NCBI RefSeq assembly: GCF_012689525.1
Contig: NZ_CP051516.1
Location: 3,658,001 to 3,722,000 of the forward strand
Direction of reading: 5' to 3'
DNA length: 64,000 nucleotides
DNA from: Paraburkholderia aromaticivorans
GTDB lineage: Bacteria > Pseudomonadota > Gammaproteobacteria > Burkholderiales > Burkholderiaceae
Position 1 is the stretch's first letter; the number at the start of each line of letters is the position of its first letter. Below the pieces are notes generated by a model. That model did no database searches. It was given only the letters and a program-made list of their open reading frames with translations, and was not told the origin of the DNA. Shown piece after piece: positions 39,677-49,683 of the stretch. The translations under genes were made by a program, and so were the position numbers.

Positions 39677-40228
39677 ACACACATTCTAAACAACTAGGAC
39701 AGGCCCGCAATCCTGTCAAAACCCGGCCAACCGGCCGGTGAGCCCGTTCGCTACCGCCTGACGGGTGATTACCCCGCCAATGCGTGCGTTAAATCGACGA
39801 GCCGATTGCGGAGCCGGCCCCTATCCTGTGATGCCTTGCGGTCGTGTTGCACCGCAGTCGGATCGAGTATCGCACAACCTGCCTTAACTGGCTGACGGCT
39901 CGCCCGGCCTCAACTTGAGCGGTGCGCTCCGCAGAACAGCATGTGCGTCGATTATGCGACTTTTCAAGACGGCCCGCTTGCGCAACCGCACATAACGAAA
40001 GCGGGAAAAACCCTGGAAAGGGCCTGTTTGCAACGCCACAACTACGTCTCAAAATTTTCTTGACACCCGAATAAAGAGCCTCAACAATCAAGCTGGCACT
40101 TTTTTCACTGCGCCATAATTTCGAAAAAATGCCGATGGTGAGCTTGTGAGGAGGGAGCGGCTGCATCGCGCGGTCGTCGAGCTTTTCGAGGGCTCGTGGT
40201 AGTGACATGAGTTACAGGGGAAGTTGGA
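39677..40228. other. Intergenic region with long leader of the cold-shock gene
   Basis: About 550 bp without a credible gene, between the divergently transcribed clpS and the cold-shock gene. The right part contains the promoter (40060-40088) and an untranslated leader of about 130 nt. The left half shows nothing I can name. Confidence 0.5.
40060..40088 (+). promoter_or_regulatory. Sigma-70 promoter of the cold-shock gene
   Basis: Consensus TTGACA (40060-40065), a 17-bp spacer and AACAAT (40083-40088). Transcription from about 40095 would give a leader of about 134 nt before the ATG. Confidence 0.6.
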
Positions 40229-40435
40229 ATGGCAACTGGTACGGTCAAATGGTTCAATGACGCAAAAGGTTTCGGATTCATCACGCCTGACGAAGGTGGT
40301 GAGGATCTGTTTGCACACTTCTCGGCCATCCAGATGAATGGGTTCAAGACCCTCAAGGAAGGCCAAAAGGTGACCTTCGAGGTCGTGCAAGGCCCGAAAG
40401 GCAAACAGGCATCGAACATCCAGGCACCTGCCTGA
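40229..40435 (+). CDS. cspA: Cold-shock domain protein (CspA family)
   Basis: A 68-residue single OB-fold protein with both RNA-binding motifs: KGFGFITP (RNP1) and LFAHFSAI (RNP2), beginning [11 protein letters not shown]. It binds single-stranded RNA and acts as an RNA chaperone. The exact paralogue (cspA, cspD and so on) cannot be fixed. It has its own terminator. Confidence 0.93.
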   Translation: MATGTVKWFNDAKGFGFITPDEGGEDLFAHFSAIQMNGFKTLKEGQKVTFEVVQGPKGKQASNIQAPA

Positions 40436-40457
40436 TACTGCTCGATACCCGTCCTTT

Positions 40458-40489
40458 GAAACCCGGCTTCGTGCCGGGTTTCTTTTTTG
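40458..40489 (+). terminator. Terminator of the cold-shock gene
   Basis: GAAACCCGGC (40458-40467) pairs with GCCGGGTTTC (40473-40482), followed by TTTTTT. Confidence 0.9.
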
Positions 40490-40632
40490 GACGTCGGTCT
40501 CTAGTCGTACTGATTGCACGCACGTCCCATATATCGGGTAGCGCTTCGGTTTAGTGCCCGCTTCCGCTTTTGCGATGATGCCCGTTCGCCGCTTTTTGCA
40601 CCGAGCGGGGGCAAGCAGCGCGGGCGCGACGC

Positions 40633-41448
40633 CTATGCGGCCGTATGGCGCATCATCGCGCGCTGCAATTCCAGACTTCGGGCGACATCGCCTTCGTACA
40701 CCGCAATCCCCTGGTGTGTCAGGTTCGAACGGGCGTCGATCGCTGGCGTGATGCCGATGCTCGCAACCAGTCGGCAGAACCAATAATCTTCGGAGAGGTA
40801 CGCCCGCGTCTCGGGATCAATACCGGTGTCGAAAAACGCATAGAAAAGGTCAGCCACCTTGCCCGCGTCGAATTCCGGGCGGCCGACAAAGCGCGAGCGG
40901 CAATGCAACTCCGGATATTCCTGAATCAGCGCGAGAAACACTTCGCGCCGGATCAGCATGAAACCGGTCGGCGCATCGAGCGCATCGAGGAATCCGTCCG
41001 CGTCCGGTTCGAGCGTGTCGAAGCGCGCCACGGCCGGATACGACGCGTGCATCGCACGGAAGTCCGCTCGCGTCGATCCGGCCGGCAGCGGCTGCGCGAG
41101 ACCCGTGGCCGGCCAGCCGTCGCTCTTCATCGGATAGACGCCGGCCACGACCGGACGGTTCGCCCGCAGAAGGCGGACGACATCGTCGCCCTTGAAACCG
41201 ATATCACTATCGATCCACATGAGATGCGTAAAGCGATCGTCGGCGAGAAACTCCGCGACCATGGTGTTGCGGGCGCGCGTGATGAGACTGTCGAAACTGT
41301 TGAAGTTCACGCGCACGCCGAAGCCGTATTGCTTCGCCAGTTCGTGCAGATCCAGAAGTCCGAGCGCGTAGCCGGTGGTGACGACCGCGCCATAGCTCGG
41401 CGTGGCGACGTAGACATTTGCGACGATGGGTGTGAGGTTCGTATTCAT
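40633..41448 (-). CDS. Glycosyltransferase-like protein (GT-A fold)
   Basis: A 271-residue protein beginning with a strand-loop VYVATPSYGAVVTTGY. A DxD-type metal motif, WIDSDIGF (Asp80 and Asp82), is followed by AGVYPMKSDGWPATG and a late EDYWFCRLVASIG that could hold the catalytic base. This order is usual in GT-A glycosyltransferases, including phage-type ones. No membrane helix or signal peptide is present; donor and acceptor are unknown. It lies alone between the cold-shock gene and icd, without a clear Shine-Dalgarno. Confidence 0.6.
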   Translation of the reverse strand: MNTNLTPIVANVYVATPSYGAVVTTGYALGLLDLHELAKQYGFGVRVNFNSFDSLITRARNTMVAEFLADDRFTHLMWIDSDIGFKGDDVVRLLRANRPVVAGVYPMKSDGWPATGLAQPLPAGSTRADFRAMHASYPAVARFDTLEPDADGFLDALDAPTGFMLIRREVFLALIQEYPELHCRSRFVGRPEFDAGKVADLFYAFFDTGIDPETRAYLSEDYWFCRLVASIGITPAIDARSNLTHQGIAVYEGDVARSLELQRAMMRHTAA

Positions 41449-41677
41449 CGTTATAGTGTTTGGATGCAGTGGCGCGGCCGAGGCTTGGACAAAGCTGCAC
41501 GAGCCTCGCGCCAGGCGAGCGGGCGCTCGCTGCGGCGTAACTTAACCGACGCCGCACAGCAGGCATCTCAATAACGGTTCGCAATGCCTATCACGCTCGT
41601 GACGGCCGCGCCGGCGAAGCTATAGCGCGCTTTTTCGCGGCATCGCGATGCGTTCAATCTCGCGACATCGCGCGAGC

Positions 41678-41718
41678 CAAAAACAAACAACCCCGGCCGC
41701 CTCACGGCGCCGGGGTTG
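41678..41718 (-). terminator. Terminator of icd
   Basis: AACCCCGGC (41689-41697) pairs with GCCGGGGTT (41709-41717); the minus-strand tail is TTGTTTGTTTTT. Confidence 0.75.
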
Positions 41719-41752
41719 CAGAGATGAACTACGTCAGTTCAACGCGAACTGC

Positions 41753-43009
41753 TTACATATTCTCGATCAGCACCTGGCCAAAGCCCGAACACGAAACCTG
41801 TGTCGCGCCTTCCATCAAGCGCGCGAAGTCGTACGTGACGCGTTTTTGCAGAATCGATTTTTCCATCGACTTGATGATCAGATCCGCCGCCTCGGTCCAG
41901 CCGAGATGGCGCAGCATCATTTCCGCCGAGAGAATTTCCGAGCCCGGGTTCACGTAGTCCTTGCCGGCGTACTTCGGTGCCGTGCCGTGCGTGGCTTCGA
42001 ACATCGCGACCGAATCCGACATGTTCGCGCCCGGCGCGATACCGATACCGCCGACCTGCGCGGCTAACGCATCCGACACATAGTCGCCATTCAGGTTGAG
42101 CGTGGCGATCACATCGTACTCAGCCGGACGCAGCAGGATCTGCTGCAGGAACGCGTCGGCGATCACATCCTTCAGGACGATGTCACCACCGGTCTTCGGA
42201 TTCTTGATCTTCATCCACGGGCCGCCATCGATCAGTTCCGCGGCGAATTCCTTTTGCGCCAGCGCATAACCGTAGTCGCGGAACGCGCCTTCGGTGAACT
42301 TCATGATGTTGCCTTTGTGCACCAGCGTGACTGAGCGGCGTTCGTTGTCGAGCGCGTACTGGATCGCCTTGCGCACCAGACGCTCCGTGCCTTCACGCGA
42401 CACCGGCTTGATGCCGATCCCCGACGTATCCGGGAAGCGGATCTTCTTCACGCCCATCTCTTCGCGCAGGAACTTGATGACCTTCTTCGCCTGCTCCGAT
42501 TCGGCCGGCCATTCGATACCGGCGTAAATGTCTTCCGAGTTCTCGCGGAAGATCACCATGTTGGTCTTTTCCGGCTCACGCACCGGCGAAGGCACGCCCT
42601 TGAAATACTGCACCGGACGCAAACACACGTACAGGTCCAGTTCCTGGCGCAGCGCGACGTTCAGCGAACGGATGCCGCCGCCGACCGGCGTGGTCAACGG
42701 GCCCTTGATCGACACGACGTATTCCTTGAGGACTTGCAGCGTCTCTTCCGGCAGCCACACGTCCGGGCCGTACACCTTAGTCGATTTCTCGCCGGCGTAG
42801 ATTTCCATCCAGTGGATTTTCTTCTTGCCCGCGTACGCTTTTTCGACCGCGGCATCCACGACCTTGATCATGACCGGCGTGATGTCGAGGCCGGTGCCGT
42901 CGCCTTCGATATACGGAATGATCGGCTGGTCGGACACGTTGAGCGAGAAATCGGCGTTGACGGTGATTTTGTCACCATCGGTCGGAACCTTGATGTGCTG
43001 ATACGGCAT
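41753..43009 (-). CDS. icd: NADP-dependent isocitrate dehydrogenase
   Basis: A 418-residue enzyme converting isocitrate to 2-oxoglutarate with NADP in the TCA cycle. [13 protein letters not shown] is at the N-terminus, [13 protein letters not shown] carries the substrate-binding (and, in E. coli, phosphorylated) serine, and [17 protein letters not shown] and [14 protein letters not shown] follow. The start at 43009 matches the E. coli-type N-terminus. A perfect 16-bp palindrome lies 196 bp upstream. Confidence 0.96.
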   Translation of the reverse strand: MPYQHIKVPTDGDKITVNADFSLNVSDQPIIPYIEGDGTGLDITPVMIKVVDAAVEKAYAGKKKIHWMEIYAGEKSTKVYGPDVWLPEETLQVLKEYVVSIKGPLTTPVGGGIRSLNVALRQELDLYVCLRPVQYFKGVPSPVREPEKTNMVIFRENSEDIYAGIEWPAESEQAKKVIKFLREEMGVKKIRFPDTSGIGIKPVSREGTERLVRKAIQYALDNERRSVTLVHKGNIMKFTEGAFRDYGYALAQKEFAAELIDGGPWMKIKNPKTGGDIVLKDVIADAFLQQILLRPAEYDVIATLNLNGDYVSDALAAQVGGIGIAPGANMSDSVAMFEATHGTAPKYAGKDYVNPGSEILSAEMMLRHLGWTEAADLIIKSMEKSILQKRVTYDFARLMEGATQVSCSGFGQVLIENM

Positions 43010-43342
43010 GATCGGACTCCAGTGAAGGCTGTGCTGAAAGCTGATGGGGAGACTGCGAAATGGGGCGCTCCTCGCTACGCGCAATGCCGGACGACTGCAA
43101 GCGGCCTGGCCGCTATTCTAGCCCACGCGGCCGATGCCCCGAGGCGGCAACGGCTCGGGGTTTTCCAACATGGACGAATGCGAACCGGCGAGGCACGAGT
43201 CTTATGTCTTATATAAGACACCGAGTATCTAGTCACGCATTATGCTTTATTATCCCGCCATTTACGGTCGGCCCGGCGCCTCCTGAAGCTTTGGCGGCGC
43301 AGACTGCCGCAAGCCTCGCTACGCCATTCTTATTTTCCCGCT
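43010..43342. other. Divergent intergenic region icd / rluE
   Basis: 333 bp with no gene. The rluE-proximal half is more AT-rich and holds the palindrome described at 43205-43220 and an AT-rich TATGCTTTATTAT stretch that may include an rluE -10 element. Confidence 0.5.
43205..43220. promoter_or_regulatory. Perfect 16-bp palindrome, candidate operator
   Basis: TGTCTTATATAAGACA is fully self-complementary, and GTCTTAT also occurs once more directly before it (43199-43205). It lies between divergent icd and rluE. Such short symmetric TA-centred sites are typical of GntR-type dimers; the protein that binds it is not known from this window. Confidence 0.55.
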
Positions 43343-43912
43343 ATGCACCTTCTCGCTCTGAACAAACCGTTCGGCACCATTTGTCAGTTCTCGCCGCACG
43401 AGACGCGCGCGTCGCTGGCCGACTGGGTCAAGGTGCCCAACGTATATCCGGCGGGCCGGCTCGACTCCGACAGCGAAGGCCTACTCCTTCTCACCGACGA
43501 CGGCGCATTGCAAGCGCGCATTGCCGAGCCGCGTCACAAGCTCGTCAAACGTTATTGGGCGCAAGTGGAAGGCGCGGTCGATACGGCCACGCTGAAGAAG
43601 CTCGCACGCGGTGTCGATCTCGGCGACTACGTGACGCGGCCGTGCCGCGCCGACTACGTGGAGCCGACGGAAGCGCTCTGGACACGCACGCCGCCGATTC
43701 GCTATCGCGCCGCCATACCGACGACATGGATCGAGCTATCGATCACCGAAGGCAAGAACCGCCAGGTGCGTCGCATGACAGCCGCGGTGGGGTTCCCGAC
43801 GCTGCGATTAGTACGCGTCGGCATCGGCGCGCTCGACATTTTTTCGCTGGGGCTGCAACCGGGAGAGTGCGTCGAATTGCCACCGAAAGCGCCGTGGGAA
43901 GGCATCGCGTGA
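43343..43912 (+). CDS. rluE: 23S rRNA pseudouridine synthase RluE-like
   Basis: A 189-residue RsuA-family enzyme without the N-terminal S4 domain. NKPFGTICQFSPHE is followed by the catalytic GRLDSDSEGLLLL with Asp41, then EGKNRQVRRMTAAVG. RluE modifies U2457 of E. coli 23S rRNA; that target is assumed from size and motif match. Confidence 0.87.
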   Translation: MHLLALNKPFGTICQFSPHETRASLADWVKVPNVYPAGRLDSDSEGLLLLTDDGALQARIAEPRHKLVKRYWAQVEGAVDTATLKKLARGVDLGDYVTRPCRADYVEPTEALWTRTPPIRYRAAIPTTWIELSITEGKNRQVRRMTAAVGFPTLRLVRVGIGALDIFSLGLQPGECVELPPKAPWEGIA

Positions 43913-44367
43913 TCATCCGCACGTACGCGTCGACTGATGATGGAATCCGCACACGCCTGCGCTTGACGTTGCGAAAAAATAAGCTAACTCGTTGTATCCG
44001 CAAACAAAAGAGCGCGTGAAACTACAGCGAAAAACGCGTGAAACAATTGCATGCGGGCCTACGCGGCAATCTCTCATTTGCATCAACTCAAGCGCATATA
44101 ACTTTTCCACAAAATTCACGTCAACCGGTGCGCGAGCTCAGGCGTTATTCGACGCAGATGCCGCCTAAAGCTATCCGGCATTCAGCCTTAAGGGCCTTTG
44201 TGCAAGCCGCTCTTGCGGTAGGTGCAGGCAGTCTGAGCGCTAAAGCAGACGTGTCGAAAAATTTGTCGATGCGGCTGTCAACCGAAAGGTGGATGGCACG
44301 TTTACCGACATGACTCCACATATAACCGGGTCATTTGGTTAATTAACTAAAGCTGAGGATGTACAAA
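43913..44367. other. Intergenic region rluE to small exported protein
   Basis: 455 bp, moderately AT-rich, with no convincing gene. A short frame (44158-44313) encodes an Ala-rich segment, but it has no Shine-Dalgarno or family resemblance. No RNA gene is recognised. Confidence 0.4.
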
Positions 44368-44562
44368 ATGAACAAACTGATTGCCGCTCTGGTCGCTGGT
44401 CTCTTCGCAACGGCAGCATTCGCACAAGCTTCGGCACCGGCAGCGGCTTCGGCAGCTCCGGCAGCAGCAGCTTCGTCGGCAAAGAAGACCACGAAGCACG
44501 CTCACAAGAAGTCGCACAAGAAGGCAGCAGCAGCAGCTGCAGCTTCGGGCGCTTCGGAGTAA
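44368..44562 (+). CDS. Small exported Ala/Lys/His-rich protein
   Basis: A 64-residue protein: a signal peptide (MNKLIAALVAGLFATAAFAQ) and a mature part of only about 45 residues, Ala-rich at both ends with a basic KKTTKHAHKKSHKK centre. GAGG at 44355-44358 selects ATG 44368 over 44359. It recalls acid-shock or histone-tail-like periplasmic proteins in composition only; function unknown. A clear terminator follows. Confidence 0.7.
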   Translation: MNKLIAALVAGLFATAAFAQASAPAAASAAPAAAASSAKKTTKHAHKKSHKKAAAAAAASGASE

Positions 44563-44615
44563 GTTTGTTGTAAAAACGCAGTCAAGAACTAGCTTCATTG
44601 CCGTTCTTACGGCGT

Positions 44616-44656
44616 TGAAAGGCAGATCACCGCAAGGCGATCTGCCTTTTTGTTTT
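44616..44656 (+). terminator. Terminator of the Ala/Lys-rich gene
   Basis: AAAGGCAGATC (44618-44628) pairs with GATCTGCCTTT (44639-44649), followed by a T-rich tail. Confidence 0.85.
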
Positions 44657-44707
44657 TGACGCGCTCGCGTAACATTCGCGGGTTAATTTCCAGCAAGGAG
44701 TCATGCC

Positions 44708-45214
44708 GTGCGATTTCCCATGCGCTCGTTGATTGCGCGTTTCGCTGTTGCCGTTGCACTGCCGCTCGCCGCGTTTTCGCTTGTCGCTACCACTGCCACT
44801 CTTGCGCAGGCGCAGCAGATGCCGGCCGGCGCGAAACAGCCCAGCGAATTTCCCCGCGCGAAGCTGACCGCGGGCATGTTCGTGATCGACGCCGCCGTCG
44901 CCGCGAACGACGCGGACCGTGAGCAAGGCCTGATGTATCGCACGAGCCTCGCACCGAACGAAGGCATGCTGTTCGTCTTCAACGAAAACGCCGTGCATTG
45001 CTTCTGGATGAAGAACACGCTGATCCCGCTGTCGATCGCGTTCATGCGCGCCGACGGCACGGTCACCGACATCGACGAGATGCAGGCCGAGACCACCAAC
45101 AATCACTGCCCGAAGAACAACGGCGTGTATGCGTTGGAGATGAGCAAAGGCTGGTTCACGTCGAAGGGCATCAAACCGGGGACGAAGATCCAGGGCTTGC
45201 CAGCCGCGCAATAA
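44708..45214 (+). CDS. DUF192 family exported protein
   Basis: A 168-residue protein with a signal peptide ending near ATLAQAQQ and a DUF192 domain: [37 protein letters not shown] and [18 protein letters not shown]. The family forms a small beta barrel of unknown function. GTG at 44708 is preferred because AAGGAG ends eight bases upstream; the ATG at 44720 is the alternative. Confidence 0.82.
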   Translation: MRFPMRSLIARFAVAVALPLAAFSLVATTATLAQAQQMPAGAKQPSEFPRAKLTAGMFVIDAAVAANDADREQGLMYRTSLAPNEGMLFVFNENAVHCFWMKNTLIPLSIAFMRADGTVTDIDEMQAETTNNHCPKNNGVYALEMSKGWFTSKGIKPGTKIQGLPAAQ

Positions 45215-45531
45215 GTCGCGCCCGAGCGCTGCCGCTTCGTCCCACCGCTTTCCGAGAGCCGGTGCCTCGTTTCGAGGCGCCGGCTTTTTTCTTTTCCGCG
45301 CCGCGGCATCGGTGGGCGCGATATCGGCTCGCCTTGCGGCGCGACGAAGCGTGCGGCGCCGACAGTCGAAGCCTTGCCAGCAGGCGTTCGCGCCCGGCTG
45401 GCAAGATTCCTGCAAAAGACGGGCCGACGCGCTATCCTAGTAATCTTAGTAAAGCTACACCCAAGGCTCCCCGGGCAGCACAGACTGCCGCCCGGCAAGC
45501 GTTTCAGGCGCGCCATTCCAAGGAGGTTCAC
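45215..45531. other. Intergenic region DUF192 gene to fusA
   Basis: 317 bp. It holds the DUF192 terminator and the fusA leader with a strong AAGGAGG at 45520-45526. TATCCT and TAATCT stretches at about 45433-45445 may belong to the fusA promoter. No gene seen. Confidence 0.5.
45256..45292 (+). terminator. Terminator of the DUF192 gene
   Basis: A thirteen-pair stem (45257-45269 with 45273-45285, one GT pair) around TTT, followed by TTTTTT. Confidence 0.9.
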
Positions 45532-47637
45532 GTGCCCCGCAAGACTCCCATCGAGCGCTACCGGAATATCGGCATCAGCGCTCACATCGATGCCGGCAAA
45601 ACCACCACCACTGAACGCATCCTGTTCTACACCGGCGTGACCCACAAGATCGGCGAGGTTCACGACGGTGCGGCAACGATGGACTGGATGGAACAGGAGC
45701 AGGAGCGCGGCATCACCATCACGTCGGCGGCCACCACCGCTTTCTGGAAGGGCATGGCCGGCAACTATCCGGAACACCGGATCAACATCATCGACACCCC
45801 GGGACACGTCGACTTCACGATCGAAGTGGAGCGCTCCATGCGCGTGCTCGACGGCGCGTGCATGGTGTACGACTCGGTCGGCGGCGTGCAGCCGCAGTCG
45901 GAAACCGTGTGGCGCCAAGCGAACAAGTACAAGGTGCCGCGCATTGCGTTCGTCAACAAGATGGACCGTGTGGGCGCGGATTTCTTCCGCGTGCAGCGGC
46001 AGATCGGCGAACGTTTGAAGGGCGTCGCGGTGCCGATCCAGATTCCGGTCGGCGCGGAAGATCATTTCCAGGGCGTGGTCGATCTCGTCAAGATGAAGGC
46101 GATCTTCTGGGACGAAGAGAACCAGGGCATCAAGTTCGAGTACCGCGATATTCCGGCGGAACTCGCGGCTACCGCGAAAGAATGGCACGACAAGATGGTC
46201 GAGGCCGCGGCTGAAGCGAATGAAGAACTGCTCGAGAAATACCTCGGCGGCGACACGCTAACCGAAGAGGAAATCAAGCACGGCATTCGCACGCGCTGCA
46301 TTGCCAACGAAATCGTGCCGATGCTGTGCGGCAGCGCGTTCAAGAACAAGGGCGTGCAGGCCATGCTCGACGCGGTGATCGACTATCTACCCTCGCCAGT
46401 GGACGTGCCCGCGATCAGCGGCCACGACGAATACGACAAGGAAATCGAGCGCCATCCGACTGACACCGACCCGTTCTCGGCGCTTGCGTTCAAGATCATG
46501 ACCGACCCGTTCGTCGGCCAGTTGATCTTCTTCCGCGTCTATTCCGGCGTGGTGAATTCGGGCGACACGGTCTACAACGCGGTCAAGGAAAAGAAGGAGC
46601 GTCTCGGCCGGATTCTGCAGATGCACGCGAACGAGCGCAAGGAAATCAAGGAAGTCTACGCGGGCGACATCGCCGCGGCCGTCGGCCTGAAAGAAGCGAC
46701 CACGGGCGACACGCTGTGCGATCCGAACCACGTGATCATCCTCGAAAGGATGATTTTCCCGGAGCCGGTGATCTCGCAGGCCGTTGAGCCGAAGACCAAG
46801 GTCGACCAGGAAAAGATGGGCATCGCGCTGAACCGCCTTGCCCAGGAAGATCCGTCGTTCCGTGTGCAGACAGATGAAGAATCCGGCCAGACGATCATCT
46901 CGGGCATGGGCGAGTTGCACCTGGAAATTCTGGTCGATCGCATGAAGCGCGAGTTCGGCGTCGAGGCCACCGTCGGCAAGCCGCAGGTCGCGTATCGCGA
47001 GACGGTGCGCAACAAGGTCGAAGATATCGAAGGCAAGTTCGTCAAGCAGTCGGGCGGCCGCGGTCAGTACGGCCACGCGGTGATCACGCTGGAGCCGGCG
47101 CCGCAAGGCAAGGGCTACGAATTCGTCGACGCGATCAAGGGCGGCGTGATTCCGCGCGAATACATTCCGGCGGTCGACAAGGGCATCATTGAAACGTTGA
47201 AGGCCGGCGTGCTGGCCGGCTATCCGGTGGTCGACGTCAAGGTGACGCTGACTTTCGGTTCGTACCACGATGTCGACTCGAACGAAAACGCGTTCCGCAT
47301 GGCCGGATCGATCGCCTTCAAGGAAGCAATGCGCAAGGCCAGGCCCGTGCTGCTCGAACCGATGATGGCCGTCGAGGTGGAAACGCCGGAAGACTTCATG
47401 GGCAACGTGATGGGCGACCTGTCGAGCCGTCGCGGCATGGTGCAAGGCATGGAAGACATCGCCGGCGGCGGTGGCAAGCTGGTGCGCGCCGAAGTGCCGC
47501 TCGCGGAGATGTTCGGTTACTCGACGTCGCTGCGCTCCGCGACTCAGGGCCGCGCGACCTACACGATGGAGTTCAAGCATTACGCGGAAACGCCGAACAA
47601 TGTCGCTGAAGCCGTGATCAACGCGAAGCACAAGTAA
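45532..47637 (+). CDS. fusA: Elongation factor G, stand-alone copy
   Basis: A 701-residue EF-G that drives translocation on the ribosome. The G domain has [10 protein letters not shown] (P-loop), [12 protein letters not shown] (switch I), DTPGHVDF and [10 protein letters not shown]; the later domains include [19 protein letters not shown] and [14 protein letters not shown]. The start is GTG at 45532 behind a strong Shine-Dalgarno. It is not flanked by rpsL, rpsG or tuf, so it is a separate copy outside the str operon, as in other Burkholderiaceae. Confidence 0.95.
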   Translation: MPRKTPIERYRNIGISAHIDAGKTTTTERILFYTGVTHKIGEVHDGAATMDWMEQEQERGITITSAATTAFWKGMAGNYPEHRINIIDTPGHVDFTIEVERSMRVLDGACMVYDSVGGVQPQSETVWRQANKYKVPRIAFVNKMDRVGADFFRVQRQIGERLKGVAVPIQIPVGAEDHFQGVVDLVKMKAIFWDEENQGIKFEYRDIPAELAATAKEWHDKMVEAAAEANEELLEKYLGGDTLTEEEIKHGIRTRCIANEIVPMLCGSAFKNKGVQAMLDAVIDYLPSPVDVPAISGHDEYDKEIERHPTDTDPFSALAFKIMTDPFVGQLIFFRVYSGVVNSGDTVYNAVKEKKERLGRILQMHANERKEIKEVYAGDIAAAVGLKEATTGDTLCDPNHVIILERMIFPEPVISQAVEPKTKVDQEKMGIALNRLAQEDPSFRVQTDEESGQTIISGMGELHLEILVDRMKREFGVEATVGKPQVAYRETVRNKVEDIEGKFVKQSGGRGQYGHAVITLEPAPQGKGYEFVDAIKGGVIPREYIPAVDKGIIETLKAGVLAGYPVVDVKVTLTFGSYHDVDSNENAFRMAGSIAFKEAMRKARPVLLEPMMAVEVETPEDFMGNVMGDLSSRRGMVQGMEDIAGGGGKLVRAEVPLAEMFGYSTSLRSATQGRATYTMEFKHYAETPNNVAEAVINAKHK

Positions 47638-47672
47638 GCACAACGCCGAAGGCAGCACACGCCAACGGCTCG

Positions 47673-47704
47673 AAGCCCGTCCCCTGTGGACGGGCTTTTT
47701 TTCG
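47673..47704 (+). terminator. Terminator of fusA
   Basis: AGCCCGTCC (47674-47682) pairs with GGACGGGCT (47688-47696), followed by a run of T. Confidence 0.88.
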
Positions 47705-47813
47705 TCCGCTGCGCCGCACACAAGGCTTCTTCACACGCACGTTTTTGAACATGCAAAAATGCCAGACGGCGCCGCGCCGAACGCCGGGACTTACGCTCTC
47801 GAGGAGACACATC

Positions 47814-48329
47814 ATGAGCCAGGATCACGAACACCCGCATTACAAGGATGAGCCGCCCGCTACGCCGGTCGATTGGCGTGAGCATGGCGTGAAGGTCATC
47901 AAAGGCGATCAGCTCGATACCAACACCGCGCAGACGCCGGGCATGAATCGCGCGGCCGCGATCAACGCCGCACGCGTCGGCGCGCAGAAGATCTGGGCCG
48001 GGACCGTCACGATCCATCCGAATGCGAAGACCGGTGCGCATCATCATGGCGCACTGGAGAGTGTGATCTACATCGTACGCGGCCAGGCGCGCATGCGCTG
48101 GGGCGAACATCTGGAATTCACCGCTGAAGCCGGCCCCGGCGATTTCATCTTCGTGCCGCCGTACGTGCCGCATCAGGAAATCAATGCGAGCACCGACGAT
48201 CCGCTCGAATGCGTGCTGGTGCGCAGCGACAACGAAGCGGTGGTGGTCAATCTGAATATCGACGCGGTGGAACAGCCCGAAACGGTGTTCTGGGTCGATC
48301 CGATTCACAAGCATCCGCACGATCACTAA
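47814..48329 (+). CDS. Cupin-domain protein
   Basis: A 171-residue single-domain cupin. Motif 1 contains the metal ligands His76-His78 (TGAHHHGALES) and motif 2 VPPYVPHQEIN with His121. Both termini are His-rich (HEHPHY, HKHPHDH). The ATG at 47814 follows GAGGAGAC. The role is unknown; the His-rich ends and a Ni/Co transporter gene 18 bp downstream hint at metal, but this is weak. Confidence 0.8.
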   Translation: MSQDHEHPHYKDEPPATPVDWREHGVKVIKGDQLDTNTAQTPGMNRAAAINAARVGAQKIWAGTVTIHPNAKTGAHHHGALESVIYIVRGQARMRWGEHLEFTAEAGPGDFIFVPPYVPHQEINASTDDPLECVLVRSDNEAVVVNLNIDAVEQPETVFWVDPIHKHPHDH

Positions 48330-48347
48330 CTCTTGCTCACGCGACAC

Positions 48348-49367
48348 ATGACGCCGACCGCTTCCCTGCGCCCACGCCTCTTCACGCTGTACGCCGTGCT
48401 GATCGCCGCCAATCTCGGCGCATGGGCGTGGGCGCTGATCGCGTTTCGCCACTACCCGCTGCTGCTCGGCACTGCGCTGCTCGCCTACGGCTTCGGCCTG
48501 CGTCATGCGGTCGACGCGGATCACATCGCGGCGATCGACGCCGTCACGCGCAAGCTCATGCAAACCGGCAAGCGGCCGCTCGGCGTCGGGCTGTCGTTTT
48601 CACTGGGGCATTCGACGATCGTGATTCTGGCGACGATCGGCATCGCGTGGACCGCGCATTCGCTGCATGGCCGTTTCGAGACCTTCAAGGCCGTCGGCGG
48701 CACGATCGGCACGCTCGTCTCCGCAAGCTTTCTGCTGGTGCTGGCCGCCGTCAACCTCGTGATTCTGCGCGACGTGTGGCGCCGCTATCGGCACGTCCAG
48801 CGAAGTGGCGAACTGCCCGCTCAAACGCCGGACTCGATTGCGCCGGCCGGTCTGCTGTCGCGCGCGCTGCGGCCGCTCTTCAGGCTCGTGACGAAAAGCT
48901 GGCACATGTACCCGGTCGGCGTGCTTTTCGGCCTCGGCTTCGACACCGCGACCGAGATCGGTCTGCTGGCGATTGCCGCCTCCGAAGCCGGCAAAGGTCT
49001 GCCGCTCTATTCGATTCTCGTGTTCCCCGCGCTCTTCACCGCCGGCATGACGCTGGTGGATTCGACCGACAACGTGCTGATGGTCCACGCCTACGGCTGG
49101 GCCATGGACGACCCGAAACGCAAGCTCTACTACAACGCGAGCATCACGTTCGTCTCGGCGGTGGTGGCGATCGTGATCGGCGGCGTCGAAGCGCTGGGTC
49201 TGCTGTCGGACAAGCTCGGCTTGAACGGCGGCGTATGGGATGCGGTGGCCAGCGTGAACGAGCGCTTCGGCGCCTTGGGCTATGGCATCGTCGCGATGTT
49301 CATGGCGTGCTGGATCGGCTCGGTGCTATTCCACCGCTGGCGGCGCCCGGACGCGGTCGCGAGGTAA
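48348..49367 (+). CDS. NiCoT-family nickel/cobalt transporter
   Basis: A 339-residue HoxN/NixA-type permease with about eight membrane segments. The signature LRHAVDADHIAAID is in the second helix; GLGFDTATEIG and FTAGMTLVDSTDNVLM follow. It imports Ni2+ or Co2+ using the proton gradient. ATG 48348 is chosen; a TTG five codons earlier (48333) is possible, and neither has a good Shine-Dalgarno. No nickel enzyme or cobalamin gene is nearby. Confidence 0.85.
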   Translation: MTPTASLRPRLFTLYAVLIAANLGAWAWALIAFRHYPLLLGTALLAYGFGLRHAVDADHIAAIDAVTRKLMQTGKRPLGVGLSFSLGHSTIVILATIGIAWTAHSLHGRFETFKAVGGTIGTLVSASFLLVLAAVNLVILRDVWRRYRHVQRSGELPAQTPDSIAPAGLLSRALRPLFRLVTKSWHMYPVGVLFGLGFDTATEIGLLAIAASEAGKGLPLYSILVFPALFTAGMTLVDSTDNVLMVHAYGWAMDDPKRKLYYNASITFVSAVVAIVIGGVEALGLLSDKLGLNGGVWDAVASVNERFGALGYGIVAMFMACWIGSVLFHRWRRPDAVAR

Positions 49368-49683
49368 ATCCAACACCTGTCGCGCGCTGCGGTCGGTAAG
49401 GTTTCCATTCGCGGCATTGGCCGTTGCGCTGCCACAGCGGCGGGCGTATCAGACATGCCTCGCGCCACGACCGCGCCGAACGTTGTGGTGACGATACACA
49501 GCGGCCCTTTTATCCGCCAAACGTGAACCCGGCGGCGGCGCAAGCGCTCCGAATCCACGAGCAATCGCTTACACTGAACCCGCTTCGCCTCGTCGCTTTC
49601 GTCATTGCAATACCGTCGCCCTGTCGCGCGCATCCGGCGCGGCCCTTCAGAACCGGCAACAGAACGGACTGGACACTCCATCG
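49368..49683. other. Intergenic region upstream of the peptide ABC operon
   Basis: 316 bp, GC-rich, with only unsupported short frames and no clear promoter. It should contain the operon's control region. Confidence 0.4.

Noticed and set aside
44158..44313. Possible small gene starting ATGCCGCCTAAAGC
   Set aside because: No Shine-Dalgarno, no promoter and no family resemblance; left as intergenic.
47745..47813. Upstream ATG extension of the cupin gene
   Set aside because: The 23 extra residues are unlike cupins, and GAGGAGAC precedes the ATG at 47814.
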